From the NCBI RefSeq assembly GCF_023343835.1, contig NC_064433.1, positions 33,201,214-33,265,213 of the forward strand: DNA of 64,000 nucleotides. Reading direction: 5' to 3'. How positions within the stretch are numbered: position 1 is the stretch's first letter; every line of letters begins with the position of its first letter. This stretch comes from Lagopus muta. Its lineage: Eukaryota; Chordata; Aves; Galliformes; Phasianidae. The notes under the pieces are model-generated. The model did no database searches, was not told the origin of the DNA, and worked only from the letters and a program-made list of their open reading frames with translations. Both the position numbers and the translations under genes were made by a program. Positions 25,844 to 36,885 of the stretch are shown piece after piece.

Positions 25844-28726
25844 GTAAGTTTTGCATAGGGTTTCTGTAACTTACAGTAGGAGCAATTGCACGGTAACTTT
25901 GTAGTGAATAATGAATCATTTTATTCTTAGCATCTTACATGCAAACCCATCCCTGGTTTAATGACTCTGTAGAAGGGCTTTTTCTTAGATCTGCAAATAA
26001 ATCTTACATCTGGAATATTTTTATTCGTGTCGCTTTTTTATGTGAATGGAAACAAACTGTAGAAGAAGCAAATTTGAGTGTCGTTTGAAATGCATTTAAG
26101 ATTAAATTCTGCTTTAACACCAAGATGTCAGTTTGTCAGATGAAAACCCTTCAGCTGGTAAACAAGAACATATTCATTCTGTTTGGGTTTATGAATGTTT
26201 TTTCAAGCATCTCTTTAACAGATTCACAAACAACTGAGAGAAGCAAGAACTTGCAATATTTCTTACAGGAGACTTAATGCTCAGAGCAGTCCTATAGCTT
26301 TTCAGCACAAGGAGACTTCTTACTGCTGCCCTTTCCATGCATGTTATATGGACAACTGAATGCAGATAGATTTCTAATTTCCAAGTACTATGTATCAGGT
26401 CCAGGGCTCAGTCTGACCTTCTCCAGACCATAATAATAACATTCACATTCACAAGTTCTCTAGCTCAGTAATGTGTGAACAATTTTGCTGTTTTCCTTCA
26501 GATGCAGTCAGGAAAAATAATTGAAAATGCTCATTAGATTAACATTTATTCTGTTTATTTTTGAATTGCAGCAAGATTGGAGCATTTAAATGCCATAAAA
26601 TAATTTGACAAGTGCAGCTGAAAAGTAGGGAGATTAATTTCTTTATTTACTCCTCAAATATATAGTTAGAAATACATGCTAACGGACTTTTATACTTTGT
26701 AGTCAAGATGTAATAGATGTAGAGCTCAGCTGTTACTGTTAAGGCAGGTAGTAATTTTATTCCTGCTGGTATTTCTGCTGAGTAATATGAATTATTGAAA
26801 GGGAATCTTTCCTAGGAGGTGTCGTGTGTTACAGTGGCACTTGTGATCTCCCACTCTTCAGTCTTCCTCCTCCACTGATATGTCACAGTTGTTCACTGCT
26901 GATTTTAAGCGTTTGCGGTTTCTCTTCCTGTTGCAGAACTCAAATGGGATTTACACTGGCTTCATCAAAGTTCAGATGGAACTATGCAGACCGATCACTG
27001 TGCAGTCTTCTCCCGGCCAGGGAACGTGTGCTCACAGCAATAACGAAACTGCTTTTTACCTGCCGAACGACTGTGTGAATACACTTCACATCAGCAGCAC
27101 CAATACTGTCCGTGAAGTTATTGAGGCCTTGCTCAAAAAGTTTTTTGTTGCTGACAACCCTGCAAAGTTTGCACTTTACAAACGCTGTCACAAGGAAGAC
27201 CAAGGTTAGACTTAGGACATTTGGGTGACAAAGTGATGTGTGGGGATCTGTGCTAGAGGAGCACTTGAAATAAACAGGGTGGAAGAAAAAAAGATGGAGG
27301 GAGGTGGCAGTCTTAGTCGCTCTTATCTCTTTTTCTTTGGAAAAGTAGCTTGTGCAATAAGAGAGTCAGTGCAGTGGGGATATTTCACAAAAGTCAGGAG
27401 AACCCACTGAAGCATCTGCGTGGATCTCCGTTGCTGTGCAGTGTGTTCATTTAAAGCGCCCCTTTATCAGGCTCTAAATTTCAACACTACAGACCTGTGA
27501 GATTGAATTACAGGACGGTGTTTTAAAGAGAAACCCTCATGTCAGCAATACCTGCGGTCCCTACAGACAGGCAGCTGTTGAGTGATGAGCATTGTGGGCA
27601 TGCATGTGATACTTGGTGCATGGGATGCTCTCTGAACCATCTGACGAAAAAGTTAGATGTATATCGTGTTTGGAAATCCAGAAGATGCAGAAGTTATCTT
27701 CAGTGGAAAAACACATTTTGCCAGTGTTGTGTTAGTACATTTAAGAGACTGCCTGCTGTAGGCAGATATTGACAGCGGTTTCAGGAGCTCAGATGTTTCT
27801 GGCTGTCTGGAAAAAAAGAGTTTCAGAATGATGATACCACAGCTGTGATGTTTTAAATACTTATTTATAGCTACAGAGCTGTGTTGTATTTCCTCCTCCC
27901 ACCCCCGCATACATTCAGATCCTGTGTTGACTAGAAGCCGCTTCATTCATATTTGATTTTAGCCTTGTACTGCTGCCATCCCTAAAGCTCGTTTGTTCAA
28001 AAAGAGCTTGAAGAATGTGTAAATTTGTGGCTACAGGTGCAGATCTCTGCAAATCTCTAACGTTGGCCAGCACTAATCATTCAAAACATGTCAAACATCG
28101 TTATTAAAGATGGTTAATTTCTGTCACTTCTCCTGCAGTTTATATATGCAAGCTGTCCGACAGAGAACATCCCCTCTACCTGCGTTTGGTGGCAGGCCCC
28201 AGGACAGAAATGCTCAGTTTTGTTCTACGTGAGCACGAGACTGGAGAGGTCATGGTATGTTACACTCCGTTTTTTGGTCCTTCAATGTTGTGGGTGAGTG
28301 GGGTCCTGTTTGATCTGCGCTGACGTGATGATCTGGTTTTTTGGGACGCTTTGTTTTTTTCTTCTCATTGATAGTTATTTTGCCCTTTTTATAAGGGTTT
28401 AGTCTGTGGTTGGGCTGCCCTGCTGTTTTAGGGCTTTCAGAACAGAAAACAGCGTAAAAGAGTTAAACGTTTTCAGATTGGTAAGATTTGCGAGTAGGGT
28501 GCCTGATGCTGTGTGTATATAAATGCTTTGTGCATTTCCTGTTATTTCATCTGTCGTTTTCTCTCTGTCTTTACAGTGGGAAGCTTTCAGCCTTCCTGAA
28601 CTGCAAAACTTCTTGCGTATACTGGACAAAGAGGAGAACGAGCAACTGCAAATCTTAAAGAAGCGTTACGCAGCTTACAGGGACAAACTTGAAGAAGCCC
28701 TTGGTGGGGTGTGGAAACCTGGTTAA
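25736..28726 (+). CDS. RASSF3: Ras association domain family member 3 (RASSF3), coding exons 2-5, 5' partial
   Basis: Four GT-AG-bounded exons join in frame: 25736-25843, 26937-27204, 28139-28254 and 28577-28726 (TAA 28724-28726), giving 213 codons. The product is a Ras-association adaptor. From family knowledge, the RA domain binds Ras-type GTPases and the C-terminal SARAH coiled coil pairs with MST1/2 kinases; RASSF3 is a candidate tumour suppressor. Seen in sequence: the linker YLSKEEVKEK, the RA start NGIYTGFIKVQM, the paralogue-specific block KFALYKRCHKEDQ then KLSDREHPLYLRLVAGPRT, and SARAH from WEAFSLPELQNFLRILDKEE to the end WKPG. These blocks fit RASSF3 better than RASSF1 or RASSF5. 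The first coding exon (about 35-40 residues) is not visible and should lie upstream of position 1 behind a long intron. The RA loop is longer than I remember for mammals. Transcription converges on GNS. Confidence 0.96.
25844..26936 (+). other. RASSF3: RASSF3 intron 2
   Basis: AT-rich intron with gtaagt donor and ttgcag acceptor. A pyrimidine-rich tract (tctcttcctgttgcag) precedes the acceptor. I see no other feature in it. Confidence 0.9.
26937..27204 (+). CDS. RASSF3: RASSF3 coding exon 3 (most of the RA domain)
   Basis: 268 bp, acceptor ttgcag|AACTCA, donor CAAG|gttaga (phase 1). It encodes NSNGIYTGFIKVQMELCRP, then a variable loop containing AFYLPND, then NTLHISSTNTVREVIEALLKKF and KFALYKRCHKEDQ. 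The split codon G|TT restores Val with the next exon. The loop between the first and second RA strands is longer than in human RASSF3 as I recall it. Confidence 0.94.
27205..28138 (+). other. RASSF3: RASSF3 intron 3
   Basis: Donor gttaga (weaker than consensus), acceptor ctcctgcag. I see no supported gene or repeat inside. Confidence 0.9.
28139..28254 (+). CDS. RASSF3: RASSF3 coding exon 4 (end of the RA domain)
   Basis: 116 bp, acceptor tcctgcag|TTTATA, donor GTCATG|gtatgt. It encodes VYICKLSDREHPLYLRL, VAGPRTEMLSFVLREHETGE and VM. A second possible donor lies 6 nt upstream (GAG|gtcatg, exon end 28248) and is also phase 0. Its use would drop only Val-Met. The downstream donor is the better match to consensus. 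Confidence 0.9.
28255..28576 (+). other. RASSF3: RASSF3 intron 4
   Basis: Short intron of about 320 bp, donor gtatgt, acceptor preceded by a pyrimidine tract (tttctctctgtctttacag). I see nothing else in it. Confidence 0.9.
28577..28726 (+). CDS. RASSF3: RASSF3 last coding exon (SARAH domain)
   Basis: Acceptor tctttacag|TGGGAA; 49 codons then TAA at 28724-28726. It encodes WEAFSLPELQNFLRILDKEE followed by the Lys/Arg/Glu-rich helix LKKRYAAYRDKLEEAL and the terminal VWKPG. This is the Salvador-RASSF-Hippo helix, which forms homo- and heterodimers with Hippo-pathway kinases in the family. Confidence 0.95.
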   Translation, partial: WEAFSLPELQNFLRILDKEENEQLQILKKRYAAYRDKLEEALGGVWKPG

Positions 28727-30126
28727 AAAGGGGGCCAAAGCACACTCAGGAAAAATGCACACAACCAAATGTCAGTATAGCATGCCAAACCCAAAGTACA
28801 AAAGAGCAGCAAAGAGTAGTTTTCTTTATTCGGAAGGCTGTTTTGTGATGCTAGGGTACCTGAATTTTGCTATAGACTTAGTTCCATAAGCCAGGTCACT
28901 TAGCATCTCGCACCCACAAGTGTAAGGGATTCTGCATGTTTGTACATCAGTTTGCAACCCTCTGTGTGCCTAGAGAGTTTTCCAAGTAATCTTGGTGCAA
29001 GCTGTGAAACTGTAATCAATTTACTAGGATGCTATGAAATAAGATTATTTTTTTTTCTTCTTTGCTTTAATGGTAGCTTTACAAGTAAGGAGGTGCAAAT
29101 TGATTGGCTTAAAAAATGAATAAATCTATCTGGAAAATAATCAGTTGGAGCACTATCTTTGAGATGAAATTGATTTGCACTACCTTTCTGGTTTCAAATA
29201 GTTACTGTATAATTTGTGAGAGAACTGTTATAGATGGAAGGCATATGAGACCTTATGTTTTGTTCTGTGAAATTTGTGGAAGGCTTTCAGGTAGTCTTCC
29301 CAGAGAAGGTAAGGAGAAAGTTGAAGAGAGGGTTAGAGTTAGGGCAGGAAAAGTGTAATAGCTGATGGAGAAGGACTGGTTTTAAATAGAAATAGTATTT
29401 ATACAGAGGAAAGTTAAAATACTAATTCTACAAGAGTAAAGTTTTAGGATGTTGTAATATTGTGACTAAGTTTTAGGGCTTCTTAATTTCATAAATCCAC
29501 ACTGGAAAAGAAATAAAGATGATAGAAAAATTGGGAAGGAAAAAGAGGCAAAAGCTGAATAAGAATGGAAGTGGAGCTGCACAGAGGTCACAATTGGAGA
29601 AGCCAGTTCCATAAATGTGTAATGGGGGGTTGGGAAGCGCAGCAAGGCTAACCAAGTGGCTGCTTACTTGAATTCTGAAATGTGGATGTTACCTAAGGTA
29701 AAACTCTGTGAGAAATACCCATCCTAGTGAGTGTTTAAGATCCAAGGTATAACTACAGATGCATTTGGTCTTTGTTGTAAGTCAGATCTTTCCTTTGGCT
29801 CAGCAGTCCATTTTTAGGCTGGATAATCTTGAATTGTCGTATCTGAGAGACAAAAATAGCTTCATCTGCTTCCTCATCTGTTAAAGGCTCAGTCAGGCAA
29901 AGGAAGTAAGAGTTTCTCATTCATGTTTCCAGCATAACAGAAAATTAAATTATACTGACTGTGTTGGTGACCAATCCTAGCAACTCTTGCTTTTAGTAAT
30001 TGGAAGATTTTCTCTCTCATATTTTTTCAAATCCTTAATTGAACACCTGATTACCAAATTCTGTAGACTGCTGATTTACTTGATTTAAATGTAGGAAAAA
30101 TGTAGCAAGAAAACATTTTACTTTAT

Positions 30127-30134
30127 TGTAAATA
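30127..30134 (+). promoter_or_regulatory. Pumilio-like element in the RASSF3 3' UTR
   Basis: TGTAAATA matches the Pumilio recognition consensus UGUANAUA and overlaps an AATAAA hexamer (30131-30136). Binding is inferred only from the motif. Confidence 0.3.
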
Positions 30135-30550
30135 AAATTGTGGTTCTTTCAGAGTTATTTATCTAAAAAGCACGCTGGAAAGAAACCAAAGAAGTGGGAG
30201 TGCAATAGAGGCATAAGGCAGGTCAGGTAACCCATAATCCAGTCATTACCACGCCAGAGAGGAAATGAGCTGTATATAATGGAGGTGAGGTGGGGGAAGT
30301 GCTATAGGCTGAGGAACTGCAGAAGTTGGTGGTGAGTTGTGTTTTGTTTCGTTTGGGTGGGTTTTTTTCCTCTGCTCCTAGGATGTTCATTTTGAATTCC
30401 CAAGGAATTGTTAGAACTTTGGCGACATCTAATGGATACTGTGTGAAACTCCACGATGCTTCTGGTCATCACCTTAATTTGATGTAACTGTGCCTTTGTT
30501 TCCTTTCCTTAGACTTCTTTTTTGAAACTCTTCACAGGTGTTTTTTGGTT

Positions 30551-30566
30551 AAAAAAAAAAAAAAAA
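30551..30566 (+). repeat. A16 homopolymer
   Basis: Sixteen consecutive A residues in the presumed RASSF3 3' UTR. It could be a site of internal oligo-dT priming in cDNA data. Confidence 0.85.
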
Positions 30567-30827
30567 GAATTTGACAATCATAATGTTTTAAAGTGTTAAG
30601 AGAAATGAAAAGTAGGACTAACTATAAAGTATCTATATGGCATATCTTGTTTTTGTTTTTTTTTTCTCCTTAATTTCACATGTAACATTGTAGTGCATGT
30701 GTGAGTTAGTAACATTATCCTCAAGTGAGACACTTTATAATGGTTCAGGGAATGCTTTTCTGTTTTGTTACGGTTTGTTTTTTCTATGAAGCAGCAGCAT
30801 GTCCGTGAGTATTCTGTTAACATCTAC

Positions 30828-30836
30828 TTATTTATA
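30828..30836 (+). promoter_or_regulatory. AU-rich element nonamer in the RASSF3 3' UTR
   Basis: TTATTTATA fits the class II ARE nonamer UUAUUUA(U/A)(U/A). Such motifs commonly reduce mRNA stability. Function here is not shown. Confidence 0.3.
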
Positions 30837-31146
30837 TGCCTGCTCGTAACGATGTAATCTTTACATAATCGCTGTTAATGTTGAACCATTTGTTGCTCGG
30901 ATTTAAACACTGTTTGAGTCTAAAAGTGGAGTATAAAAATATGTGAATTTTGTTTTTACTTGAACTGAACTATCAGTCTTTTAAGTGGGCACATCTACAT
31001 TTACTTCAGCCAAAAACCTCAATCAGTGTTGTATGCACTATGAGTTTTGAATTGGGGGAGAAGGGGCAAGAACCAAAACGGCTTACTATATTTTAATTTT
31101 GTCTTAGTCCATGGGTAATTATTGTAAGATGTCATGTGTGGGGTTA

Positions 31147-31171
31147 ATTATTATTATTATTATTATTATTT
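31147..31171 (+). repeat. (ATT)n microsatellite
   Basis: About eight consecutive ATT units followed by a short T run. Probably length-polymorphic, and located in the presumed RASSF3 3' UTR. Confidence 0.9.
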
Positions 31172-31736
31172 TTTACACACTGGCAATTACAACAGCTTTA
31201 ATTTAAAGAAAAGTAATGGTCATCCCTGGCCACCTTTTCTCTTTTTAATTTTAGCATCAAATTAAACTGTCAAAGCTTTTGTTGCAGAACTGTTTTCATT
31301 TCTATATGTGATGGTACCAGAATGATCAGATGGTTGGGGAAGGGGGGGTGGGAGGAGGGGAATGCAGGGAAACATTAAAATATATGTCTTTAAAGACAAA
31401 CAAGCATTAAACTATTTATAATTTTGACAAGCTTAGTTTTATTTTTATAGGGAAGTTTTTATTCCCCTGAAAGTTATTAATGAAATGGCAAGTGATGGTT
31501 CCATTATTAAAGTTGAAGTTGGCAATACTTTGCTATGTGGTACGTTTTTATTTTCCCATGATCTGGAGTTCGTGTTGTGATGGTTGGATACTGGATGAGG
31601 CTTCTCTGTGGCACTGGGTCATGGTTAGGAGATGTAGTGTCTGCGTGCATGTTCCCAGTTATACAGAATGACAGAAGTACGTGATTTTACTTCAGTTTCT
31701 TCCTGCTTTTGATAAAGAATAATGCAAGCACAACTA

Positions 31737-31742
31737 AATAAA
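31737..31742 (+). terminator. RASSF3: Candidate distal RASSF3 polyadenylation signal
   Basis: Canonical AATAAA followed within about 10 bases by a T-rich and then C-rich tract. It is the most distal good hexamer before the intergenic interval. Proximal alternatives at 29119, 29512 and 30131 could give shorter 3' UTRs. Confidence 0.4.
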
Positions 31743-34499
31743 TAGATTTATTTTTTTCCCCCCCAAATACCTCATCATGGGCTGAACATGAGTGAAATGG
31801 GAACTCCCTTCTTGCTCCTCCATGAGTAATCAGGACGGTACCTGTGCTGTGGAAATGAGTGTCACTCAAGTATGTAAGGCTGGCTGTGTCTTTGTGGGGT
31901 GGTGATGTGCTGTAATGCTCTTCCGGTCCCTGCTGTGCTTTTATTAGAGGGCAAGAAAAATAACAGTTCTCCTTTGACCTTGGTGTGAATCCAAAAGGTG
32001 AAAATCCAACCGTGTTCCTGACTGCCCAAGATCCTCTGGCCTAGTTGTGTGGGAGAAGTGAGTGCAGGGAGGTTGCAGGGTAAGTGTGCATGTGCTGCAC
32101 CTGCACTGGTGAAAAGGCTCACAAGGACAGAGAGCTGGTGAAGCTGCTCTGGCTCCCCAGGTTGGCTGATATGAAAGTCGGGATGTATCAAAGCAGTATT
32201 AGAGGTGCAGTGGTGATCAGAAATAAAAACAAATCACCATCTGACCAGCACGCATCTTTCTGAAGTACCAGATTCCTGGAAGAGCCGCTGGGTTTGCTGA
32301 TGACGTCGGTGTTTTTGAGGCCAGATTCACCCATCAGCAGGCTCCCTCTGCTGTTCATGATGCCGTGGTGCTTTGGCAGAACACACAAGCCCTGACCCAG
32401 CACCAGCGTGGGAAGGCCTCCCATGGCCCACGTGTGGCTCCAGCTGTCCTGTGCTGAACATGAAGCTGACACGGCAGATCTGCTGGACCCAGCAGGTTCC
32501 AGCCAATCTCTGCTCCTCAGAAATTGCAAAATGCTGAGAGGAGTGGCTGGGACAGGAGCAAGTCCAGCAGCAGGCCTTTACACCAGTCTCACTGCTGGCT
32601 CCAAACAACCTGCTGCCTAAAACCTCCCATCAGCTAAAGACTAAGAGAACTTTCCAAGACTGTCAGCTACCTTCCCTCGTGCTGCTGTTGCCACTGACAG
32701 ACCTTTGAGGCTGGTCACCAGCCCCAGAGGTCCCTCGACGAACAGGTTGGTGCTGATGAAGGTGACAGTGACAGGTGCTCTCCCACAGCCCCTCATCCTC
32801 AGTTGTGTGCTGCTGGGACGGAGCGTGTCTGGCAGTGTGGCAGAATTGTTACATGCATGCAATTGTATAGGAAGACAAACTTCATAGATTCTTCAGTGAT
32901 CGTATTGTGGGGCTGTGTCTCCATCTGTAAAACAAGCATTAGTCTGTTCCACCCAAGTCCGGATTCCTGGATACGGCCTACTGCCACTTGAGCAAAAAGT
33001 AAGATTGATGTGGGTGGTTGTGTGAATACACTGGTTCCACTGGTTGATTCTGGCTTCCTTGGGTTTCACTTGTTTGTTATCAACTTCTGTGGGTTTACCT
33101 GATTACTGCACCAACTGCTGAATTCCTCAGTGCAGGGGATAGAGTTGTCAAATACATTTGAAGTGTTTTCCAAGTGACTGATGTTGAATTCCCATCTGCA
33201 CTCCTAGATGCCATGGCATGCTGTTGAAATTGTCCTGCTGGTGTTTTAGCATAGGGAATTGTTCCAAATTTCTACCTAGCAGGTCACTGGTGTGAATGGA
33301 TGTGCATCAACATTTGCTTGGCCTTCTGTAAGTTTCTTCCCCAATTAGCACTGCCATTTTTCAATTTGAATTGTTGTTTAATCAGTCCATCCCATCTTTC
33401 TACTCTTTCTGTTACTTGAGTTTGACAGGATAAGTGGAAATTCCACTTAACGCTGTACTTAAGATCATTCCTTATTCATTTATATATAAATTAATTTATA
33501 AAAATGTGACACGTTCTCTGACTGCCTCTTGTGGCTCTGGATACATTGCAAACCACCAGTTGAATTCTGCTGTTGCCAGTCTGCGTGCACTGAGTAGGAT
33601 GGGTGTTACCCAAAACACAGCTCCAACTCCAGACATAATGAATTCCTGTTCTTCAGAGATACATGTCATGGGTCCACTATGCTCTATTTACCATGTACCT
33701 CAAAAGACTTTTCCCATCCATAAGGTTTGCTTGTGGCTGATGTGTGGCAGGACAGTCTTTCATTATGAAATCCACAGGTGGTCACCAGTAGGGCGACTCG
33801 TTGCTTAGTTATTGACCATCTTGCTGCATGCTGATTTGTAAATCATGTGCACCACTGCACCCCATTCACCCAACCTTTGACTCTCAACAGCAACTTGGAG
33901 GGAAGACACTGAGCTACTGAGGGAAAATAACAAACCCACAATAGAATATCGCAAGTTTGAAGGACTCATAAGGATTATAACTCCTACTGACTCAAGGGAA
34001 CACCTGTGGGCAGCTGGAGCGATTTCACCTGGCTGAAGCCTGAGTAGTAGCATTGAGTCCAGGAATATTGTTAGACACCACAGCACTAAATACCACTGGT
34101 CCTGATGGACTTGGGCTTCGTGCTGAGCATGCATTGTGGGGTGAAAAGGCAGCAGACAAACGTGTCCTGGGGTGTTGCAGCTGCGCACTCAACTCTTGCT
34201 CTGGTTGTGGTGAACACGCATCATCACACTGTGTCCTGCAGAGGTAAGAGGTCATCCTCTGCATCACTTGTTTGCCATTGTGCAAGTTGAAAGTAGAAGT
34301 GCTTTCAGCTGTCACAACATAGGGCAGAAAGGGACCTAGCTCAGCAGTTTGCTTTGAGACACCCTTAGCAAACTCCTCCTCAAAGCTGCTTCCTTCTCAC
34401 TTTCCTAAACTGTCTTTTTATTGCACTTTTTCTTTCCCACTTCTTTCTCTTCAGCTTTCACAAAGTGCAGTGATTGCAGTTGGGATGTGCATTGTCCAT

Positions 34500-34600
34500 G
34501 TCCCCCTGTGGCAGCGACTGGGAAGTCCCAGCTCAATAGCTGGGACCTTCAATCTGATCTAAAGGTCCTTTCCAACCCAAATTATTGATTCCATATTTTT
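34500..34600 (+). mobile_element. CR1 3'-end fragment, plus orientation
   Basis: GATCTAAAGGTCCTTTCCAA followed by CCCAAATTATTGATTCC (34556-34592) matches the CR1 3' terminus in forward orientation. The upstream boundary is uncertain. Just before it is a perfect 8-bp hairpin (TCCCAGCT, loop CAAT, AGCTGGGA; 34526-34545). Confidence 0.75.
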
Positions 34601-36055
34601 ATATGCCAGTACTACTCCTGCAGACACTGTTTCAAAATCTGACTTTGTTTTTGGTGCTGTATAAAAATTGGGTTTGGTGATATTTTCCTTGACCATGTTA
34701 ATTCTACCAAGGGCCTCTCCTGAAGTTTGGAATGTTCCAGGTTCTATCAGGTGAAATGAATGAGCCTCTAGTGATGGTGCCTGAATTATGTAAATAAATG
34801 CTGCTTTCTGTATGAGTAAGAGAGGGTATTATGAGTAACTGGAGTAGTTCTCTTTTGCCTTTACCACAAGTACTCATGAGACAAATGCAGCACAAAACTC
34901 TCCTGCAGTAACTATATAAACCTAAATATAGCATCATAGCCTACATAGCATGATAGAAAATACCAGTATAAGGCTAAGATTTCCCTCTTTAAATACAGAA
35001 TCTGGTATGTGAGCAGAGATTTCAGCTGTGGCCAACATTTCCAGGGAGGCAGTGCTGTGCCAGCAGGTTTGATGACAGCGATGTTCAGCCTCTGTTTTTT
35101 TCCCAGGCAAAATTACTGCACTGAATAGTGGCTGTGAAGTTCTCTGTTGAGATAAACAGGTGCTTTCTTTATGCCAGTAATCCTGGGCAATAATCATGTC
35201 TAGACCTGACAGCTGATACCCCAAGCATCTTTCCCTCTGCTTGTAACATTCTTCTGTGGCTGTGAGAAGGCAGATGCCAGACATTTCGTATCTGTTTTTA
35301 TGCTCTGCTGTAAGTACCCACTGGACAAAGTTAGAATCCATGTTTTTAATTAACAGCAGGACAGAAGGGTGGCACAATGCCTATGGAGTATCTTCTAAAG
35401 CCTGCTGCCAAATAATAGTGCATATTTTTAAATGTGAGCAAGGCTCGGGTAAAAACACAGATCACACATATAGAACAGAAGGCCTGCTGCAAATCAGTCT
35501 GAGTTGGAGAGCAATCAGTCACAGGAACACTCCCAGAGCTAAGAGACCTCGCACCACTGTGTGCTGCTGACAGCCAGTCAGGGACTGGGCACACACACCA
35601 CTGTCATCCAGATACAACTGTGCTTGGATTCTCGCTTTGGTTTGTAGACCATGAGGCCAGAGACAGGAGACATTACTTTCAAAGCTACCCTAACACTTTT
35701 TCTGCTGCCTTTTCACGTTGTCTGCTCGTTAAAGAAGAGAGGTTTATTTTGGCAGCTGGAACAGGTCCAAGCACCAGTCATACCTTGAGCAAGCAGGTAG
35801 TGACTATACTTAGAATGTACTTTGAAATTGATGAGGTACAGGACTGCCAGCTTTAGAAGACATCCATTGGATATCATTGTGATATTGAACAGCTGAATCT
35901 GACTAAAGCAGCATCTGAAAAACTGTGTATTAGCACTGCCAATTCTTTCAAGTCACACAATTTCTCCAAGTATTCTTTTTTCTAAAACAGGTGACTCCCA
36001 TCATTCTACAGTGTTCTTCAAAAACAGGGCTTATCATTAATAACGAATAACAAAG

Positions 36056-36085
36056 GAGGCACCTTGGAAAGAGGCACCTTGGAAA
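36056..36085 (+). repeat. Perfect 15-bp tandem duplication
   Basis: GAGGCACCTTGGAAA occurs twice back to back (36056-36070 and 36071-36085). Probably a replication-slippage duplication in intergenic DNA. Confidence 0.9.
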
Positions 36086-36885
36086 GGTTCATGAACCCAA
36101 GTGATGTTACCATGTGGGTACCACTAAAAACATTAAGCAGAATGGGAATTTGCATCTAGGTACTACAAGAACTCCCTTTCTTGGGGTGTTACAGGGAGCT
36201 GTCAAGGTTTCATAAATAGAAACAACAACAGACATGAATTGTTCCACTAAGCAGCTGTTGAATATTTTCCCCTACATAGTGGAAGACTACTGAAGCACTG
36301 ATGAAGATACAGCAGAGAAGGACTTCATAGAAGCTTTAGAAGCTTTTTAGAAGACTTGAGAAGGTGAGAAGTACTAATCACCCTGCAGTATAGTCCAGAA
36401 AAGTCATGCATGTACTTTTAAAGTAGTTGTACAGAATCACCCAAGGACTCGAACTCTGAAGTGATGGGAAGTAGCACATCTTACTGTTGTTCACAGTTCC
36501 CACTTCAGGAAAAAAAAGCCAAGCCCATTCTTCCTCTTGTCAAAGGGCAGAACATGCTGCCTTTAATTACAAACAGCAGTTTCTCCACTATCTGTTCAGT
36601 TCCAAGTTTTCCGTGTACTCAACTACGTCAGTTTCCAAGGTAATATGGGAAAGTACAGATTGCTTTTAGATGAGTTCACTCACCTCAACGTTTCTTCCTT
36701 GTGCAAAGCAGGCAGGCGTTCTCTTGCTGAACGCTACAGAGGATCCACTACAATCAGAGTTCACTAGCAAGAATCTTCACATAATGGGGCAGTAGGCAGA
36801 GCACAGGGTTAGCAATAGGAAGTCAGTTTAGACACGTGACACACTTTGATCCTTTGGAAAGGTTTAATTGAAATTCGGTAACAAA

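Larger units (their letters stand above)
28727..31765 (+). other. RASSF3: Probable RASSF3 3' untranslated region
   Basis: AT-rich DNA after the stop codon with no supported coding content. AATAAA hexamers lie at 29119-29124, 29512-29517, 30131-30136 and 31737-31742. The last is followed by a T/C-rich stretch that could serve as a downstream element, and would give a UTR of about 3 kb, close to what I recall for mammalian RASSF3. The end is inferred, not observed. The segment includes an A16 run (30551-30566) and an ATT microsatellite (31147-31171). Confidence 0.55.
31766..36885. other. Intergenic interval between convergent RASSF3 and GNS
   Basis: About 5 kb between the inferred 3' ends. It contains a CR1 tail near 34555-34600 and a weak coding-like stretch on the minus strand (32188-32862) interrupted by stops. 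Otherwise I recognise no gene, and both boundaries are inferred from polyadenylation hexamers. Confidence 0.55.

Noticed and set aside
34934-35377. 147-codon open frame on the minus strand between RASSF3 and GNS
   Set aside because: Reads somewhat protein-like but matches nothing I know and has no supporting splice sites or promoter.
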